A stretch of 64,000 nt of DNA from Bacteroidota bacterium (GTDB taxonomy: Bacteria; Bacteroidota; Bacteroidia; Bacteroidales; Lentimicrobiaceae), in the NCBI GenBank assembly GCA_023417935.1, contig JAEZDY010000003.1:61398-125397 (forward strand), in the 5' to 3' direction. Positions 43,611-52,887 of the stretch are shown here, one piece after another (positions within the stretch are counted from its first letter, which is position 1; every line of letters begins with the position of its first letter). Below the pieces are notes generated by a model that had not been told where the DNA came from, searched no databases, and saw nothing but the letters and a program-made list of their open reading frames with translations. Both the position numbers and the translations under genes were made by a program.

Positions 43611-44975
43611 ATGAGGAAAGCTTTTAAGGCTTACGATATCAGGGGAATTTTTGATACCGACTTTACTGCTGCTGATGTATACAAGATAGGGTATTTCCTT
43701 CCTCAACTTCTTAATACTGGCAGAGTTTTGGTAGGTATGGATGTTAGGGTTTCCTCCGAAACTATCTTTAAAAGTCTGAGTGATGGCATCACTGATGCAG
43801 GTGCTGATGTCGACTTTTGTGGACTATCAACAACCCCTATGATATACTGGGCTACTGCAAGATATGATTATGGAGCATCTGTGATGATTACCGCTTCTCA
43901 TAATCCCGCGAAGTACAATGGGTTAAAGATTTCCCGTAAAGAAGCTCTGCCTGTTGGATTTGACTCAGGCCTCAGCGACCTGTTATCACTGGCAGAAAGT
44001 AGTGCGATAGTAACAGTTGAAAACAAAGGCATCATCAGGTCAATCGACTTCCGAAACGAATATATGGATTTCCTTAAACCATATATCCCTGATCTTACCG
44101 GACTTAATATAGCGGTTGATTGCTCTAATGGAATGGGGTCATTATTGATCCGTAATCTGTTGGGTGACTCACCCCACTACATATATGATACGCCTGACGG
44201 CGCATTTCCTAATCATGAACCCAATCCTTTGGAACAGGAGAACGTAGCTGACCTATCCAAAAAAGTTATTGAGCAAGGTTGTGATGTAGGTTTAATATTT
44301 GATGGAGATGCCGATAGGGTAATGTTTGTTGATGAAAAGGGTAAATTTATTCAACCTGACATAATGATTGCACTCATTGCCGACTATTATGCTGAGCAGA
44401 GGCTTTCAGGTAAATGTCTTCAGGACATTCGTACTTCTAAATCAGTTACTGAATATGTCGAATCTAAAGGCTTTGAAATGCACACATGGCGTGTTGGCCG
44501 TGCATATGCTGCTCTGAAACTTCGTGAAATAAGCGGACTGTTTGGTGGAGAACTTGCAGGTCATTACTACTTCCGCGATTTCTATTACTCTGACTCAGCA
44601 TACCTTGCCGCCCTGATTATACTCGGTAGGATCAAGAAATCTAAAGACAACGGTATTTCCTTATCCTCTCTTATCGATAGTATATCTATGTATCATGGTT
44701 CAGGAGAAGTTAATTTTCATATTGAGGACAAAGAAACTGCCATGCGCACTTTTGTTGAGAAAATGCAGGATCGTGAAAAACCATCAAAAGTAATGGACTT
44801 CGATGGTTATAGAGTGGAATTTGAAGATTGGTGGTTTAATATCCGTCCATCAAATACTGAGCCTTACCTCAGGCTATTACTTGAGGCAAAAACCCCTGAA
44901 TTGCTTAATCAAAAACTTGAAATAGCACTCCAAATACTTGAGCCTTTTAAATCCTCATATACCTATGGGCATTAA
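43611..44975 (+). CDS. Phosphomannomutase/phosphoglucomutase
   Basis: A 454-aa alpha-D-phosphohexomutase of the ManB/AlgC-like group. The phosphoserine loop is TASHNP (Ser96), the metal-binding loop DGDADR is at 231-236, the sugar-binding GGELAGHYYF is near 317-326, and the phosphate-binding RPSNTEP lies near 417. It interconverts mannose-1-P/6-P or glucose-1-P/6-P for surface-glycan and GDP-mannose pathways; substrate preference is not readable. The next gene's start overlaps its 3' end by 11 bp. Confidence 0.93.
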   Translation: MRKAFKAYDIRGIFDTDFTAADVYKIGYFLPQLLNTGRVLVGMDVRVSSETIFKSLSDGITDAGADVDFCGLSTTPMIYWATARYDYGASVMITASHNPAKYNGLKISRKEALPVGFDSGLSDLLSLAESSAIVTVENKGIIRSIDFRNEYMDFLKPYIPDLTGLNIAVDCSNGMGSLLIRNLLGDSPHYIYDTPDGAFPNHEPNPLEQENVADLSKKVIEQGCDVGLIFDGDADRVMFVDEKGKFIQPDIMIALIADYYAEQRLSGKCLQDIRTSKSVTEYVESKGFEMHTWRVGRAYAALKLREISGLFGGELAGHYYFRDFYYSDSAYLAALIILGRIKKSKDNGISLSSLIDSISMYHGSGEVNFHIEDKETAMRTFVEKMQDREKPSKVMDFDGYRVEFEDWWFNIRPSNTEPYLRLLLEAKTPELLNQKLEIALQILEPFKSSYTYGH

Positions 44976-45885
44976 GGTATTGTTCTTCTTCGTTGGTCTG
45001 ATTTTGGTATGCAACTTAAATGCCAAACCTGAAATAACTGATACCTTTGCTGATACCTCAAAAGTCAATAAACCCCTTCTGCGCAACTTGTCAATTGGCG
45101 TTGGTACATTATATGCCGGAAGCATTTTTGGACTATATCATCTTTGGTACAAGGATTATCCTCAAAGCTCCTTTCATTTTTTTAATGACAATGCCGAATG
45201 GCTTCAAACAGATAAAGTCGGACATGCAACTTCAGCATATTATATCAGTATGATTGGTTATGAAACCATGTCGTTAACAGGAGTCAATAATAAAAAGTCA
45301 GCATTGATTGGAGGGTCATTGGGATTGGTCTATCTCACAACAGTTGAAATATTTGACGGCTTTTCAGCCGGATGGGGTGCTTCACCGGGCGATGTAATTG
45401 CCAATGTTACCGGCACCGCTGCTTTTATTTCCCAACAGCTTATTTGGAAGGAACAGCGCATTAGTTTTAAATGGTCATACCATCCTACCGAATACGCACG
45501 GTATCGCCCTGACCTGCTTGGAAGAAATGGCATTCAAAGGGCATTAAAAGATTATAACGGACATACTTATTGGCTTTCGGGAAACATAAAATCGTTCCTG
45601 GCTGAAGAATCCAGATTCCCCTCGTGGTTAAATATTGCGGCAGGATATGGTGGTTCAGGTATGATAGGTGCTTTTAGCAATCCTCCATCTTATGAGGAAA
45701 CAGCTTTGCCTATTTACGAACGCCAAAGGCATTACTATCTATCACCTGATATAGACTTGTCAAAAATAAAAGTAAATAGCAAACCTGTTGGTTTTATCTT
45801 AAAAACATTAAGTTTTGTAAAAATCCCAATGCCTGCGGTGAGATTTGATAATAATGGTGTAAAATTTTATCCTCTCTTTTTCTGA
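44965..45885 (+). CDS. DUF2279 secreted/membrane protein
   Basis: A 306-aa protein from ATG 44965, overlapping the phosphohexomutase by 11 bp. The N-terminus (MGIKVLFFFVGLILVCNLNA) is a signal peptide. The core has helical stretches with DKVGHATSAYYISMIGYE, EIFDGFSAGWGASPGDVIANVTG and WKEQRISFKWSYHPTEYA, which match the DUF2279 family (VanZ/MipZ-like phosphatidate-type membrane folds are only distant analogies). The function is unknown. It converges on ychF with 5 bp between the stops. Confidence 0.8.
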   Translation: MGIKVLFFFVGLILVCNLNAKPEITDTFADTSKVNKPLLRNLSIGVGTLYAGSIFGLYHLWYKDYPQSSFHFFNDNAEWLQTDKVGHATSAYYISMIGYETMSLTGVNNKKSALIGGSLGLVYLTTVEIFDGFSAGWGASPGDVIANVTGTAAFISQQLIWKEQRISFKWSYHPTEYARYRPDLLGRNGIQRALKDYNGHTYWLSGNIKSFLAEESRFPSWLNIAAGYGGSGMIGAFSNPPSYEETALPIYERQRHYYLSPDIDLSKIKVNSKPVGFILKTLSFVKIPMPAVRFDNNGVKFYPLFF

Positions 45886-45890
45886 GAAAC

Positions 45891-46988
45891 CTACACATTA
45901 AACCTAATGTGCATGATATCACCATCCTGAACGATGTAGTTTTTGCCTTCAACAAATAGTTTACCTGCTTCGCGGCAGGCATGCTCAGTTTTGTAATGCA
46001 TGAAATCATTGTATTTCATCACCTCAGCCCTAATGAAACCACGCTCAAGGTCACTGTGTATAACTCCTGCTGCCTGGGGCGCTGTCATTCCCTTTCTTAT
46101 GGTCCAGGCTCTTACTTCCTTAGGGCCGGCAGTGAAGAATGACATTAAATTAAGGATATCATAGGCAGAACGCACAAGCTTGTCAACACCCGGTTCAGAA
46201 AGCCCAGCATCTTCAAGAAAAGCTAGCCTGTCCTCTTCACTCTCAAGTTCAGCTATCTCTGCTTCCAAAGCCCCGGCTATAACAAGCACTTCGGCCTTTT
46301 CATCCTTAAGTGCATCTTTCAATTGGTCAACATATCTGTTACCCGATTTCGCTGAGTCAGCATCCACATTGCATACATAAATAACCGGCTTTGCCGTCAG
46401 CAAGAACATATCTTCAATTACCTGCAACTCTTGTGGGTCAAGTTCCAGTGTCCTAACCGATTGAAACTCTTCAAGATGCGCTTTGATCCTTTCTAACACC
46501 TCGATGTTCTTCCTTGCTTCCTTATCCCCACTTTTGGCAACTTTTTCCATTCTGGTAATCTTACGCTCTACCAGATCAAGGTCGCGTATCTGTAATTCAA
46601 GGTCAACGATTTCTCTGTCCCTTACCGGATTAACTGACCCCTCAACATGTGGAAGGTTATCGTCGTCAAAGCATCTGAGTACATGAATAATAGCATCTGT
46701 TTGCTGGATATCAGCCAGGAACTTGTTTCCAACTCCTTCACCCTGACTGGCACCTTTTGCCAGTCCCGGAATGTCAACAATCTCAACAGTAACAGGAACT
46801 ATTTTTGCCGACTTGATCAACCTGTCAATCTCATATAGCCGTTTGTCAGGCACAATGATCTGTCCGATATTTGATTTATTGGTGCTGTATGCGAAATTGG
46901 ATGTTTGTCCCTTTGTGTTCGAAATACAATTGAATAATGTAGTCTTACCTATGTTGGTGAGCCCTACTATGCCGCATTTTAATGCCAT
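45891..46988 (-). CDS. ychF: Redox-regulated ATPase YchF (Obg-like)
   Basis: A 365-aa P-loop NTPase of the Obg family that binds ATP and 70S/50S ribosomes. The P-loop is GLTNIGKTTLFN near 8-19, a slight variant of the usual G-x-P-N-V-G-K-S. DIPGLAKGASQGEGVGNKFL is switch II. The specificity motif is the YchF type (CNVDAD) rather than NKxD. The C-terminal TGS domain has GPKEVRAWTIRKGMTAPQAAGVIHSDLERGFIRAEV. The start at 46988 is the standard MALKCGIVGL. Confidence 0.96.
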   Translation of the reverse strand: MALKCGIVGLTNIGKTTLFNCISNTKGQTSNFAYSTNKSNIGQIIVPDKRLYEIDRLIKSAKIVPVTVEIVDIPGLAKGASQGEGVGNKFLADIQQTDAIIHVLRCFDDDNLPHVEGSVNPVRDREIVDLELQIRDLDLVERKITRMEKVAKSGDKEARKNIEVLERIKAHLEEFQSVRTLELDPQELQVIEDMFLLTAKPVIYVCNVDADSAKSGNRYVDQLKDALKDEKAEVLVIAGALEAEIAELESEEDRLAFLEDAGLSEPGVDKLVRSAYDILNLMSFFTAGPKEVRAWTIRKGMTAPQAAGVIHSDLERGFIRAEVMKYNDFMHYKTEHACREAGKLFVEGKNYIVQDGDIMHIRFNV

Positions 46989-47049
46989 TTGATAATGAAA
47001 TAGGTTGATATTTTAAGAGTGCAAAGATACGCAAAAAAGCCTATGAGGA

Positions 47050-49518
47050 TTATATTAAAGACACCTTGAATGATATAGTCGACGACCTCCCCCTGTCATC
47101 TGAGCATGTCACGGTATGGTTGCCTTTTACAGCTTCAAGAAACACTGTTTCATTGGGTCCTGCTTTCTTTAAGAACTTCTTATCAAAATACCAATATACG
47201 GTGCGTGTTCCATTCATACAGCTGCTTTTTAACATCAGGTTTTGCTTTCTGCCGGCAAATACAAGATATTCAGCGCCATCAGTAAGGGAAGTGATCAGTG
47301 GTCCTTTCTCTTCAATCAATGCAGTACATTCTTCATTATGGTCTGGAATTTTCTTATAGGGTATCATCATTTCTTCATAATAACTCACTAATTCAGGTGA
47401 GTAAGCCGGATATAACATTGATTTATAACCTGATGAAGGCAAACATTCACTGCAATAGGTCACTGATTCACTGGCATTAGTGAAAACTCTTTTCAAATGC
47501 GAGCATCTAACAGATGGTGAAATCCCGGGGAGAAATGTTTCCATTACCCTATTATGGCAAAACGTATCTGGCACCATGCCTGTTTCAGAGCACACTAATC
47601 TGAAATCGGCATCAGGGGTTGAGGCAAACCAATCAGTATTTGTAATCTTTAACTGGTTGAAAATCATAAACAAAAGAGGTACAGCACAGTCAGTGCCATT
47701 TAGCTCCGGAACGCCTGTACCGTCAAAATTGCCTGTCCAAACGCCCACCGTGTAATCAGCATTATACCCTATAGCCCAGGCATCCCTCCTACCATATGAT
47801 GTGCCTGTTTTCCATGCTATTTTTGGCAGATTTGCTGTTTCGCGATATTCATTTGGCAAATCAGGGCGTTGAAGGCCTGTCAGGATTTCAGTGATCATAT
47901 AAGCACTTCCCGGAGAGCTTATCCTTATACCTGTGCTGTGTTGAAGGTTGTTATCCCTACCAGGCTCGACAGTTTCCCTGGTTGGGTTCTTATCATTGAC
48001 AGGTGTTTGTTTTAAAAGCTTCAATGGAGTATAAACACCTCCATTGGCAAAAGCAGTATATAGACCTGTAAGCTCTTCGAGTGTTGTACCACATCCTCCG
48101 AGAATAAGCGACAACCCAGTTTTATCCTTATTCTTTGATATCCAATCAAAACCTGCCCTTTCAAATAAATTATTCAGTTCCTGAAGTCCGGTTCTATCTA
48201 AAAGATCAACAGCAGGCACATTGAGTGAAAGTGCCAAAGCCTGTTCAACACTCACTTTCCCGCGGTAACTTTGATCATAATTTTCAGGACGATAACCACT
48301 GAAGTTAACAGGCACGTCTGACACTACGGTCTTTGGCGATATATATCCTTTGTCGAACGCAAGCATATAAAGGGCAGGCTTTAGCGCCGAACCGGGCGAT
48401 CTGATTGCCCTGATACCATCCACCTGTCCGCTGAACTCTTCCTCTTCATAACCTGCTGATCCTGCATAAGCCTCCACCTCCATTGTTTTATTGTTAACCA
48501 CCAGCACCGCAGCATTTGTAATATTCAGGCTTCTTAGTGTTTTAATGTAATTGCGCATTGATGTTTCAACTTTGCTTTGCAACTGCAGATTGAGTGTTGT
48601 ATATACACGGTCATTATGACTGTGGTTGCCCGTGATCTTATGAGTTACTTTGCCGGCATTGCTGTAGCTTGTACTTACAGAATTTTTTAAACGAAAAGCC
48701 AGGTGTGGCGCAATACGTGGAATACCAAATCTTACACTTTCAAAGTCCTCATTAAGCGCATCTTCTGTTTCTTCAGAGGTAAATATATTCCTGGCACCCA
48801 GTTGTTTGATCCAGTAATTGCGCTTATTTGCAAGGTTGCTCCTATTCGCCGGCATCAGCACATTTGGATTGTTTGGTATTACAGTCAACATGGCAATCTG
48901 TGCCGGACTAAGCTCCTGAGGTAACTGACCGAAATATATCATTGAAGCGGCTTTTACTCCTTCAATGTTTCCCCCGTAAGGCAATAAATTCATGTAAAGT
49001 GTAAGGATCTCATCTTTTGAATAATGAAATTCCAGTTGCAAAGCCCTGAAAGCTTCCCTGATTTTGGATGTAATGGTTCGTTCTGCCGGAGTAATCAATC
49101 TGGCCAACTGCATGGTTATGGTTGATGCTCCTGAGGTTCGTTTCCCACTTGTGGAATTGTTGTATAGAGCACGGCCGATTGAAAACAAATTTATACCGGG
49201 ATGATAATAGAAATGTCTGTCTTCTTTATAGATAATCGCCTTCCGGAGGTCTTCTGAGATTTCATCAGATTCAGCCCTTATGCGCCATTTGTCATCTTTA
49301 CTTAAAAAGCCGTGTATGATCTCGCCGTCATTTGAATACAGCATTGTCGAATAACCTTTTGAATCAGGGATTACCGGATATAATGCATCAAGAATCAAAA
49401 GAACAGCCGACAGTAAAACAAACACTGCCATTAGAACTAGTGCCCATCTTTTTGATTTCCACCAAGGACGATTAGTTGCTGAAGCCGATGCTTTCTTCTT
49501 TGCCCTCATTAGTGACAT
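47050..49518 (-). CDS. pbpC: Penicillin-binding protein 1C
   Basis: A bifunctional peptidoglycan synthase of 822 aa. A basic tail and one membrane helix (about 26-46) are followed by the GT51 transglycosylase with the conserved Glu in YKEDRHFYYHPGINLFSIGRAL, then the transpeptidase with active Ser in SPGSALKPAL, the SLN motif (ALSLNVPAVDLL) and KTGTSYGRRDAWAIGY. The C-terminal BiPBP-C domain (about 720-822) is diagnostic of PbpC. Its stop side abuts a short gap before ychF. It starts 7 bp after the desulfurase-SelD fusion stop on the same strand, so the two may be co-transcribed. Confidence 0.96.
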   Translation of the reverse strand: MSLMRAKKKASASATNRPWWKSKRWALVLMAVFVLLSAVLLILDALYPVIPDSKGYSTMLYSNDGEIIHGFLSKDDKWRIRAESDEISEDLRKAIIYKEDRHFYYHPGINLFSIGRALYNNSTSGKRTSGASTITMQLARLITPAERTITSKIREAFRALQLEFHYSKDEILTLYMNLLPYGGNIEGVKAASMIYFGQLPQELSPAQIAMLTVIPNNPNVLMPANRSNLANKRNYWIKQLGARNIFTSEETEDALNEDFESVRFGIPRIAPHLAFRLKNSVSTSYSNAGKVTHKITGNHSHNDRVYTTLNLQLQSKVETSMRNYIKTLRSLNITNAAVLVVNNKTMEVEAYAGSAGYEEEEFSGQVDGIRAIRSPGSALKPALYMLAFDKGYISPKTVVSDVPVNFSGYRPENYDQSYRGKVSVEQALALSLNVPAVDLLDRTGLQELNNLFERAGFDWISKNKDKTGLSLILGGCGTTLEELTGLYTAFANGGVYTPLKLLKQTPVNDKNPTRETVEPGRDNNLQHSTGIRISSPGSAYMITEILTGLQRPDLPNEYRETANLPKIAWKTGTSYGRRDAWAIGYNADYTVGVWTGNFDGTGVPELNGTDCAVPLLFMIFNQLKITNTDWFASTPDADFRLVCSETGMVPDTFCHNRVMETFLPGISPSVRCSHLKRVFTNASESVTYCSECLPSSGYKSMLYPAYSPELVSYYEEMMIPYKKIPDHNEECTALIEEKGPLITSLTDGAEYLVFAGRKQNLMLKSSCMNGTRTVYWYFDKKFLKKAGPNETVFLEAVKGNHTVTCSDDRGRSSTISFKVSLI

Positions 49519-49524
49519 CTACGA

Positions 49525-51705
49525 TTATCTGCTGAAGCCGATGGTAATTTTTCCTACTCCGTCATTAGTGACTTCTCCAATTATAGCAGCATTTATTCCT
49601 TGAGCTGCCAATTCATCAAGTAACTCCGCAGCCCGATTTCCGGGAATGCTGATAAGCAAGCCTCCTGATGTTTGTGCATCACATACTATTGTTCTTTGCA
49701 CTGCATTAAGCGTTGTGAAATCAGCATGGTTAGCTGCAAAGGCTTCATTTGACCTGCTGCTCCCGCTAATGGCGCCTAATACAGCCATCTTCTCAGCATT
49801 ATTAATAACCGGAATTTTATCATAATACAAAACAGCCTCAACAGAAGATGCCAGTGTTATTTCATGCAGATGTCCAACCAAACCAAACCCAGTTATATCA
49901 GTACAGGCATTTACTTCAAAACGCGACATTACCTTAGCTGCATCCTTGTTAAGTGCTGACATTACCTTGATTGTTTCATCAAGTCCTGCAACTTCAATAA
50001 GTCCCATAGTATAAGCCTTGGTCATAACCCCAGATCCAATTGGTTTTGTGAGTATCAGCTTATCACCCGGTTTGGCACCTGCGTTAGTGATCAGGTTTTT
50101 CGTCCTGACTCTCCCCGTTACCACCATCCCGAACTTTATGCCGTTGTCTTCAATTGAATGTCCACCCAGTATTGGAATTCCTGCTTCAGTGGCCTTTTCA
50201 GTTGCACCTCTCATGATCTCCCTAAGCACATCAAGGGGTAATTTATCAACAGGGAAAGCTACCAGATTAAGCGCAAACAAAGGTTCCGCACCCATTGCAT
50301 AGATATCGCCAAGCGCGTTTGCAGCAGCTATAGCACCAAAGGCATAAGGATCATCAACCAAGGGCGTAAAAAAGTCAACCGTTTGAACTATAGCTTCATC
50401 CTCAGTAATCTTATATACGGCGGCATCATCACGGTCACTGGCGCTAACAATAACATCCGGTACTTTTACTTGAGGCAAATCCTTAAGAATATATTCCAGA
50501 TCTACCGATTTCATCTTGCAACCACATCCCAAACCATGGGCATAATTAGTAATTTTATGGAAGGCTGGATTGGCATTGTCTTTCACCCCTCCTGCAGCAT
50601 CTGCAATAAGTTGAGTAGCCTTATTTATTTCATCAGTAGTCGTATATCTGCCTATAGAGATTCGCATTGCCCCAAGGGCATATTCCGGTGGAAGGTTCAT
50701 TGCTTCTAGCGTACCTGACTTGCCTGATGATGAATGACATGCAGCACCTGCTGAAACAGCAAGTCCATCAAGTTTAGCCATTATTTCCCCTGCTCCAAGG
50801 TTTTTGAAACTGACATTAAGAGTATTGGGGAGTGACATTTCTGCATGCCCATTTATACGCATGTCGGGGAATAAAACATTGAGGCCGTCTGCTAGTTGCT
50901 TTTTTGCTGAAAGCATCTTGCCGGCATATTCATCAAGGTTAAGGGTAATAAGTTCACATGCTTTGCCAAGCGCTACTATGTAAGGAACATTTTCAGTACC
51001 GGCACGCAGGTCGTTTTCATGATTTGCCCCATGCATGAACTTCTCAATCTTTATACCACGCCTGATATAAAGTGCCCCGATTCCTTTAGGCGCGTATAGT
51101 TTATGTCCGGCAAGGCTTAACAGATCAACATCAAGATCAGCCACATCAACCCTTATTTTTCCTGCCGATTGTGCTGCATCAGTATGCATTATAATGCCAT
51201 GTCTATGGGCAATTGCAGCCACCTCTTTCACCGGCTGAATGGTGCCAACTTCATTATTAGCATGCATAAGTGAAATCAAAACAGTTGCAGGCCTTATCAG
51301 TGACTCAATTTCTTTAGGATCAACCATGCCGGAACTGTCAACTGCAGCTACTGAAATATCATAGCCATGTAAACCAAGGTATTGCGCAACCTCTGCAACT
51401 GCCGGGTGCTCAACTGCCGATATAATTATATGATTACCCTTGTGTTTGTTAGCATAAGCCGATCCTTTAATGGCAAGGTTGTTTGACTCAGTACCACCTC
51501 CGGTGAATACAATTTCATAAGGCTGGCAATTGATCATCATGGCAACCTGCTCACGTGCTTTTTCAACTGCCATCTTAGCTTTAATACCATACTTATGAGT
51601 GCTTGATGGATTGCCGAAAAACTCTGTGATATAAGGTATCATTTCATCAGCTACCTCACGATCAACCGGGGTTGTGGCATTGTAATCAAGGTATATTATT
51701 TCCAT
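49525..51705 (-). CDS. selD: Cysteine desulfurase fused to selenide, water dikinase (SelD)
   Basis: A 726-aa fusion. Residues 1-375 are a group I/II NifS-IscS-like PLP enzyme: PLP lysine Lys202 in LAGHKLYAPKG, and nucleophile Cys323 in SAGAACHSSSGKSGT. Residues about 385-726 are SelD, whose catalytic site is the C-G-C-K of GLGCGCKM (Cys394, Lys397), followed by EDEAIVQTVDFFTP, LGDIYAMGAEPLFALNLV and the ATP-binding GGHSIEDNG. The enzyme can free S/Se from cysteine or selenocysteine and phosphorylate selenide to selenophosphate, and fusion would channel selenide. The SelD position is Cys, not Sec. It is followed directly by mnmH, the user of selenophosphate on tRNA. Confidence 0.93.
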   Translation of the reverse strand: MEIIYLDYNATTPVDREVADEMIPYITEFFGNPSSTHKYGIKAKMAVEKAREQVAMMINCQPYEIVFTGGGTESNNLAIKGSAYANKHKGNHIIISAVEHPAVAEVAQYLGLHGYDISVAAVDSSGMVDPKEIESLIRPATVLISLMHANNEVGTIQPVKEVAAIAHRHGIIMHTDAAQSAGKIRVDVADLDVDLLSLAGHKLYAPKGIGALYIRRGIKIEKFMHGANHENDLRAGTENVPYIVALGKACELITLNLDEYAGKMLSAKKQLADGLNVLFPDMRINGHAEMSLPNTLNVSFKNLGAGEIMAKLDGLAVSAGAACHSSSGKSGTLEAMNLPPEYALGAMRISIGRYTTTDEINKATQLIADAAGGVKDNANPAFHKITNYAHGLGCGCKMKSVDLEYILKDLPQVKVPDVIVSASDRDDAAVYKITEDEAIVQTVDFFTPLVDDPYAFGAIAAANALGDIYAMGAEPLFALNLVAFPVDKLPLDVLREIMRGATEKATEAGIPILGGHSIEDNGIKFGMVVTGRVRTKNLITNAGAKPGDKLILTKPIGSGVMTKAYTMGLIEVAGLDETIKVMSALNKDAAKVMSRFEVNACTDITGFGLVGHLHEITLASSVEAVLYYDKIPVINNAEKMAVLGAISGSSRSNEAFAANHADFTTLNAVQRTIVCDAQTSGGLLISIPGNRAAELLDELAAQGINAAIIGEVTNDGVGKITIGFSR

Positions 51706-51717
51706 AAAGATTTTATT

Positions 51718-52833
51718 TTAAGCTTCAATCTGAGCTGCTTTTTGAATTATTAGTTCAGCCATACGTATAATATCACCATGGTTTACTTTTACATCTTCAT
51801 AGACTCCAACAATTTCATCTGCGCGATAGGAGCCTTCTAAAACTTTTTGGTCTTCAATACTTTTGTAACCTCCCACAGGTACAATAACTCTTCCTGTCTT
51901 ATTTATGATTGATTCTTTATATTTTTTGTCATAATGTCCCAATAGCATTTCGGCAGCAATTTCAAGATTACCATTTTCTATTTCAGCTATTACTTTCTGA
52001 TGTGCTGCTCCACCAAGGTATTTGCGCAGCTTGTTGGTGTTTTCTATAAGCTCATCACTGCTAAAACAACCATACTCTCTTACTAATCTCTTAACACGCT
52101 CATGTATTTCCATTTCAACGAGGAACATGGTACTGTGCTGTAATTTCTGGTAGAATTCTTCAGGCATGCTTACTTTACCGATGGAACGGCTTTCATCCTC
52201 AATAAATACAGGTTTTGCAGGATCCAGTTTCCTGAGACTGTCCCAAATATCGATTTCAAACTGCTCATTTGAAGGCTGTTGATTCCGCCCCATGTGACCA
52301 AAAACTGAACCTTTATGGCAGGCAATAGCTTCCAGATCAATAACTTGCTGACCAAGTTCTTTTAAAGCATGCAAAATATCTGTCTTCCCTGATCCTGTCA
52401 TACCTCCAACTACATTATAGTGCCACAGTGAAATGATCTGCCCGCGTATAAAGGCCCTGAATGCCTTGTATCCGCCCTTTATCAGCATTACATCATGGCC
52501 GGCCTGATGAAACAGCCAGGCCATTGAATTACTTCGCATTCCTCCGCGCCAGCAATATATTATCAGCGGACTCTTAACAGGTATTAGCTGATTCAGCTTT
52601 TTAACATAACTACTCAGTTTAGGACCAACAATTTCAAGTCCCAGCATGAAACCAGCCTCTTTGCCTGCATGGTTGAAGCGCGTGCCAACCAATGCCCGCT
52701 CCTCATCATTAAAAATGGGAATATTCTTTGCACCCGGAATATGACCTATGGCGAACTCGGCAGGGGAACGTACATCAATGATCGTTGTACTGTTATGATC
52801 AGAGAGTTGCCGTGGTTCTATTGTCAATATCAT
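51718..52833 (-). CDS. mnmH: tRNA 2-selenouridine/geranyl-2-thiouridine synthase
   Basis: MnmH (SelU/YbbB) exchanges sulfur for selenium at the wobble U34 of tRNAs for Lys, Glu and Gln, through a geranylated intermediate. The 371-aa protein has an N-terminal rhodanese domain (IIDVRSPAEFAIGHIPGAKN; catalytic Cys94 in IYCWRGGMRS) and a C-terminal P-loop domain with Walker A GGMTGSGKTD at 143-152. The order matches the family. It lies 12 bp upstream of the desulfurase-SelD fusion in one transcript, so source and user of selenophosphate are coupled. Confidence 0.95.
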   Translation of the reverse strand: MILTIEPRQLSDHNSTTIIDVRSPAEFAIGHIPGAKNIPIFNDEERALVGTRFNHAGKEAGFMLGLEIVGPKLSSYVKKLNQLIPVKSPLIIYCWRGGMRSNSMAWLFHQAGHDVMLIKGGYKAFRAFIRGQIISLWHYNVVGGMTGSGKTDILHALKELGQQVIDLEAIACHKGSVFGHMGRNQQPSNEQFEIDIWDSLRKLDPAKPVFIEDESRSIGKVSMPEEFYQKLQHSTMFLVEMEIHERVKRLVREYGCFSSDELIENTNKLRKYLGGAAHQKVIAEIENGNLEIAAEMLLGHYDKKYKESIINKTGRVIVPVGGYKSIEDQKVLEGSYRADEIVGVYEDVKVNHGDIIRMAELIIQKAAQIEA

Positions 52834-52887
52834 AGTTCAGGGGGATGTTAGTATCGAGGGGTTGTGTGGAAGTGTCAGCTTTAACTA

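Noticed and set aside
49525..51705. Selenocysteine in the SelD part
   Set aside because: The catalytic position reads as Cys394 and no in-frame TGA is present.
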